The translations under genes were made by a program, and so were the position numbers. This document shows positions 60,311-64,000 of a stretch of 64,000 nt of DNA, in pieces. Within the stretch, counting starts at the first letter, position 1. Every line of letters starts with the position of its first letter. This DNA is from Magnetospirillum sp. Its GTDB lineage: Bacteria > Pseudomonadota > Alphaproteobacteria > Rhodospirillales > Magnetospirillaceae. The stretch is taken from positions 434,001 through 498,000 of the forward strand of contig JANQAI010000005.1 of NCBI GenBank assembly GCA_024707145.1, written 5' to 3'. The notes below the pieces were generated by a model that saw nothing but the letters and a program-made list of their open reading frames with translations, had not been told where the DNA came from and searched no databases.

Positions 60311-61582
60311 ATGACCCAGACCCTTGATCCCCGCGCTTTCCTGCGCGGCCTGTTCGACGCCGCCGTGGCGGCGGCCCTGCCCACCGCCGGCATCGCCCGC
60401 TTCCTGCCGCCGCCGCCCAAGGGGCGCACGGTGGTGGTGGGCGCTGGCAAGGGTGCGGCCGCCATGGCCCGCGCGGTGGAGGATGCATGGCAGGGGCCGC
60501 TGTCGGGACTGGTGGTCACTCGCTACGGCCACGGTTGTCCCACCCGTTTCATCGAGGTGATCGAGGCCGGCCACCCCAATCCCGACATCGCCAGCCAGGA
60601 GGCGGCGCGGCGCATCCTCGCCATGGCCGGCGACCTGACCGGGGACGACCTGCTGCTGTGCCTGATCTCGGGCGGCGGTTCGGCCCTGATGGCGCTGCCG
60701 GCGCCGGGCCTGAGCCTGGACGACAAGAAGGCGGTGACCAGGGAACTGCTGCGTTGCGGCGCTCCCATCGACGAGATGAATACGGTGCGCAAGCACCTGT
60801 CCGCCATCAAGGGCGGCCGCCTGGCCGCCGCCGCCTGGCCGGCGCCGGTGGCGACGCTGATGATCTCGGACGTGCCTGGTGACGATCCCTCGGTGATCGC
60901 CTCGGGTCCCACCGTGCCCGATCCCTCCACCTTCGCCGACGCCCGCGCGGTCATCGCCAAATACGGCATCGCGGTGCCCGACGCGGTGCGGCGCCATCTG
61001 GAGGCGGCGGCCGACGAGAGCCCCAAGCCGGGCGATGAGCGACTGTCGCGCGCCACCGCCGCCATGATCGCCACCCCGCAGGCCGCGCTGGAGGCCGCCG
61101 CCGCGGCCGCCCGCGCCGCCGGGGTGACGCCGCTGGTCCTGGGCAACGCCATCGAGGGCGAAGCCCGCGAGGTGGCCCGGGTCATGGCCGGCATGGCCCG
61201 GCAGGCCGCCCAGCACGGCCAGCCCGTGCCGGCGCCGTGCGTACTGCTGTCGGGCGGCGAAACCACGGTGACGGTGCGCGGCCATGGGCGCGGCGGCCGC
61301 AATGCCGAGTTCCTGCTGGCGCTCACCGTGGCGCTGGACGGCCACGACAAGGTATGGGCCATCGCCTGCGACACCGACGGCATCGACGGCACCGAGGACA
61401 ATGCCGGCGCCGTGATGGTGCCCGACACCCTGGCCCGTGCCCGCGCCCTGGGCCTGGACGCCAAGGCCCGGCTGGCCGACAATGACGGCTACGGCTTCTT
61501 TTCGGGCCTGGGTGATCTGGTGGTGACCGGGCCGACCCGCACCAACGTCAACGACTTCCGCGCCATCCTGATCCTGCCGTAG
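60311..61582 (+). CDS. Glycerate 2-kinase (MOFRL/DUF4147 family)
   Basis: A 423-residue glycerate 2-kinase. KGRTVVVGAGKGAAAMARAV is the first phosphate-binding block, LLCLISGGGSALMALPAPGL the Rossmann Gly-rich loop, MNTVRKHLSAIKGGRLAAAA the linker and MISDVPGDDPSVIASGPTVP the substrate block. The C-terminal MOFRL domain shows LSGGETTVTVRGHGRGGRNA and ACDTDGIDGTEDNAGAVM. It phosphorylates D-glycerate to 2-phosphoglycerate. Together with the GntP permease it forms a likely import-and-use module. Confidence 0.9.
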   Translation: MTQTLDPRAFLRGLFDAAVAAALPTAGIARFLPPPPKGRTVVVGAGKGAAAMARAVEDAWQGPLSGLVVTRYGHGCPTRFIEVIEAGHPNPDIASQEAARRILAMAGDLTGDDLLLCLISGGGSALMALPAPGLSLDDKKAVTRELLRCGAPIDEMNTVRKHLSAIKGGRLAAAAWPAPVATLMISDVPGDDPSVIASGPTVPDPSTFADARAVIAKYGIAVPDAVRRHLEAAADESPKPGDERLSRATAAMIATPQAALEAAAAAARAAGVTPLVLGNAIEGEAREVARVMAGMARQAAQHGQPVPAPCVLLSGGETTVTVRGHGRGGRNAEFLLALTVALDGHDKVWAIACDTDGIDGTEDNAGAVMVPDTLARARALGLDAKARLADNDGYGFFSGLGDLVVTGPTRTNVNDFRAILILP

Positions 61583-61599
61583 GGGGCCGGGGGCGGGGA

Positions 61600-63313
61600 T
61601 CAGCCCCGCCCCGACGCCCGCACGGTGGACAGGAAGCGGTCTACCTGCGCCCGCAGGGTTTCCGCCTGGGCGGTCAGGCCGTCGGCCGCCGCCAGCACCT
61701 GGGACGAGGCCGTGCCGGTGTGGATGGCCGCCTGGTGCACCTCGGCGATGGCGCCCGTCACCCGGCTGGTCCCTTCTGCCGCATGGTGGACGCTGCGGGT
61801 GATCTCGCGGGTGGCGGCGTTCTGCTCCTCCACCGCCGCGGCGATGGCGGCGGCGATCTGATCCACCTCGCCGATGCCCTCGGCCACGCCCCTGATGGCG
61901 GCGGTGGCCCCAGTGGTGGCCGCCTGGATGCCGCCGATCTGCCGGGCGATCTCCTCGGTGGCCTTGGCGGTTTGGTTGGCCAGGCTCTTCACCTCGTTGG
62001 CGACCACGGCGAACCCCTTGCCCGCCTCGCCGGCGCGCGCCGCCTCGATGGTGGCGTTGAGCGCCAGCAGGTTGGTCTGGCTGGCGATGTCGGTGATCAG
62101 CTTGACCACCGTGCCGATCTGGTTGGCCCGGTCCGACAGGCCGTCCACGATGGCGTTGGTGTCGGCTGCCCGTTCCGCCGCCTGACGGGCCTTGGCCGCG
62201 CTCTCGCCGATACGGCTGCCGATCTCGCCGGCCGACGAGGCCAGTTCCTCGGCGGCGGCGGCCACCGTCTGCACGCTGGCTGCGGCCTGCTCCGACGCTC
62301 CCGCCACCTCGGTGACCTGGCCTTCCGACCGCTGGGCGTTGTGGCTCAGGCTCTGGGCGGCGGAGCGCAGTTGGGCGGCCGAGGCCGACACGCCTTGAAC
62401 CACGCCGGCGACCTGCTGCTCGAAGGCGCGGGCCAGGGCTTCCATCTCGGCCTGCTGGCGCTGGCGGGCCTGTTCCTCGGCCTGGGCCTGGGTGGTGCGG
62501 AATTCCGCCGCCTCGATGGCGTTGGCCTTGAACACCGCCACCGCGCCGGTGATCTGGCCGATTTCGTCCCGGCTGGCCGAGGGCGGGATGGTCACCGACA
62601 GGTCGCCATCGGCCAGCTTCAGCATGCCGTCGGTCAGGCGGCGCAGCGGACGCAGAGCGGCGGCGGTCCACAGGCCGAAACCCAGCCCGGCGGCCAGCGC
62701 CACCGCGCACAGACTCATCATGAAGGCCTGGAACCCCTTGGCGGTGGCGCGCGCCTGGGCGGCTTCCGCGGTGTTCTTGCGCTCCTGCAGGTCGATGAAC
62801 TGGTTGATGCGCGCCAGCCATTCCACGAAGGCCGGCCGGGCCTGCTCCATCAGTACGGCGCGGGCGTGCGCCTCGTCGCCGGCCCGGCGGGCGGCGATGA
62901 CGGCGTCGATCATGGGCAGGGTGCGCGCCTCGGTTTGCTTGATGGAGGCGAGGATCTGCCGCTCCTCGGCCGAGATGTCGGTGCTTTCGGCGAACATGCG
63001 ATCCAGCGGCGCGGCGGATTCGGCGTAGAAGCCGCGCAGGCGGGCAATATCGCGCTCGACCGCGTCCAGTCTCGGCCGCACCGCCGACCAGCGTCACGTC
63101 GCGCAAGGCGATGGCGCGATCATGCACGCTGCCGCGGAAATTGATGGCATGGCGCTGCTTGACGCTGTTGGCTTCGTTCATGTGGGTCAGGGTGGCGTCG
63201 ATGGCCTTGACCTCATGGATGCCGATGGCGGTCAGGCCGCCCAGCAGGACCAGGACCGCACCGAACCCCAGCCCGAGCCGCAGCCGCAGGGACGCATTGA
63301 ATGTCGTGGTCAT
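61600..63313 (-). CDS. Methyl-accepting chemotaxis protein (GAG|A|CTG frameshift)
   Basis: A 570-residue chemoreceptor after repair. The N-terminal frame has a membrane segment ([20 protein letters not shown]) and the start of a four-helix-bundle sensor domain. The frame changes at CAGTCTC on the plus strand (63067–63073), that is GAG A CTG on the coding strand; removing the A gives [20 protein letters not shown]. The second frame has the second membrane segment ([20 protein letters not shown]), HAMP and the signalling hairpin with [20 protein letters not shown] then [15 protein letters not shown]. The inserted base here is A, unlike the C seen elsewhere. The AAGGAGG-type signal lies ahead of the start in the leader. 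Confidence 0.88.
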
Positions 63314-63553
63314 GGCACACCCTCCGTCAGCCGCCGGAAAGCCGCCCGGCCGGCTGTCCATGAACCTTATCGAAGGAGGTGTGTTGCGGCAAAATTGGTT
63401 ATTCCATATCGATAAATCGACTGAATCGATGAAATGGCCGTGGGAGGAGAGGCAGGCCGGCCTTTCCTCTTCGTGGTACGGCGGCTTAATATTCTCCGGG
63501 GCCGGGCGTTTGCGCGCGGCGGGCCGGTTTCGCGCCAGAGAGGAGAGCACGCC
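63314..63553. other. Divergent promoter region (chemoreceptor / aldo-keto reductase)
   Basis: No gene is visible in these 240 bases between divergent genes. The stretch 63405–63450 is AT-richer and includes TATCGATAAATCGA, a small palindrome that could be a regulator site. Confidence 0.45.
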
Positions 63554-64000
63554 ATGACCACGGCACAGCAGGCTTTGCCCACCCGCCGCCTCGGCACCAC
63601 CGACATGGAGGTGACCCGCGTCGGCTTCGGCGCCTGGGCCATCGGCGGCCCGGACTGGGCGGTGGGCTGGGGCACCCAGGACGACGGCGAGTCCATCGCC
63701 GCCATCCGTCATGCGGTGGAGCGCGGGATCAACTGGATCGACACCGCCGCCATCTACGGCCTCGGCCATTCGGAGGAGGTGGTGCGCAAGGCCCTGGCCA
63801 CCATGGGGGCGGACAGCCGTCCCTATGTCTTCACCAAATGCGGCCTGGTGTGGGACGAGGCCAACCGCAAGGCGCTGCCCCTGCAGGTGGGCGCCGCCGC
63901 CAGCATCCGCCGCGAGGTGGAGGGCTCGCTGAAGCGCCTGGGGGTGGAACGCATCGACCTCTACCAGATGCACTGGCCCGCCACCGACGGCTCGCCGCTG
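63554..64000 (+). CDS. Aldo/keto reductase (partial, runs off the window)
   Basis: The first 149 residues of an AKR-family oxidoreductase. LPTRRLGTTDMEVTRVGFGA and WAIGGP form the first strands, INWIDTAAIYGLGHSEEVVR carries the catalytic Asp and Tyr, VFTKCGL has the catalytic Lys, and LGVERIDLYQMHWPATDG the His motif. It would reduce an aldehyde or ketone with NADPH. AGGAGAG precedes the ATG. The 3' end is outside the window. Confidence 0.92.
   Translation, partial: MTTAQQALPTRRLGTTDMEVTRVGFGAWAIGGPDWAVGWGTQDDGESIAAIRHAVERGINWIDTAAIYGLGHSEEVVRKALATMGADSRPYVFTKCGLVWDEANRKALPLQVGAAASIRREVEGSLKRLGVERIDLYQMHWPATDGSPL

Noticed and set aside
60236-63973. A 1245-codon minus-strand frame spanning the glycerate kinase and chemoreceptor
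   Set aside because: Only its middle (63073–63313) is coding, as the chemoreceptor N-terminus. The rest is antisense to the kinase or out of frame with the receptor.

Overview
The window is high-GC, gene-dense bacterial DNA from an alphaproteobacterium, most probably Rhodospirillales and plausibly Magnetospirillum-like. The lineage markers are MucR, a Fur lacking the usual Cys pair, an HHH-type Irr, ornithine-lipid OlsB/OlsA, a SAM-II riboswitch before metK, a CIRCE element before groESL, and the gene order lnt–xre–metK–trmB–rimP–nusA. The species is inferred from gene content and was not verified by a database search.

Layout. 0.2–7 kb: hpf, a LysR regulator, a small conserved-looking ORF, a VanX-type dipeptidase, tsaB-rimI, a TusA-like protein, mucR, fur, olsB-olsA. 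7–13.3 kb: miaB-phoH-ybeY-corC-lnt and an Xre regulator. 13.3–25.4 kb: translation and RNA-metabolism block metK-trmB / rimP-nusA-ylxR-infB-rbfA-truB-rpsO-pnp. 25.5–35.1 kb: GDPD, nitronate monooxygenase-like protein, a glycine-zipper protein, irr, a TlpA-like thioredoxin, argH-lptM-lysA and a DUF4175 protein. 35.3–45.7 kb, mostly minus strand: rpmB, a CheZ-like phosphatase, meaB, a CHASE-type histidine kinase, groEL-groES, a BON lipoprotein, a TVP38 protein, a GT2 glycosyltransferase and accA. 45.8–54 kb: lytic transglycosylase, uracil-DNA glycosylase, ETF-QO, TPR lipoprotein, ispE, a phosphoesterase, tRNA-Gln(UUG). 54–64 kb: a PAS/SpoIIE phosphatase, a hybrid histidine kinase, a GntP permease with a glycerate 2-kinase, a chemoreceptor, and the start of an aldo/keto reductase.

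The most striking signal is not a gene. Eight genes that should be intact (miaB, ylxR, infB, pnp, nitronate monooxygenase, ETF-QO, TPR lipoprotein, chemoreceptor) carry eleven single-base insertions, and every one lies inside the same hexamer, GAG|N|CTG, read on one strand or the other. Removing the extra base restores the protein family and the expected length each time. Many other GAGCTG copies in the window are intact. Because infB is essential, the likeliest explanation is a motif-specific sequencing or consensus error, perhaps caused by a base modification. A +1 recoding mechanism is a less likely but testable alternative. A separate, smaller class of indels in G runs affects rimI, ylxR and ispE.

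Other notable structure includes a 95–96 bp tandem repeat built from the 3' end of the ETF-QO gene, a duplicated nusA tail that forms competing hairpins before ylxR, three intergenic inverted-repeat elements with short reiterated words, and two copies of a GTCATGCCCG-type palindromic repeat. I saw no CRISPR array, insertion sequence, rRNA or phage genes.
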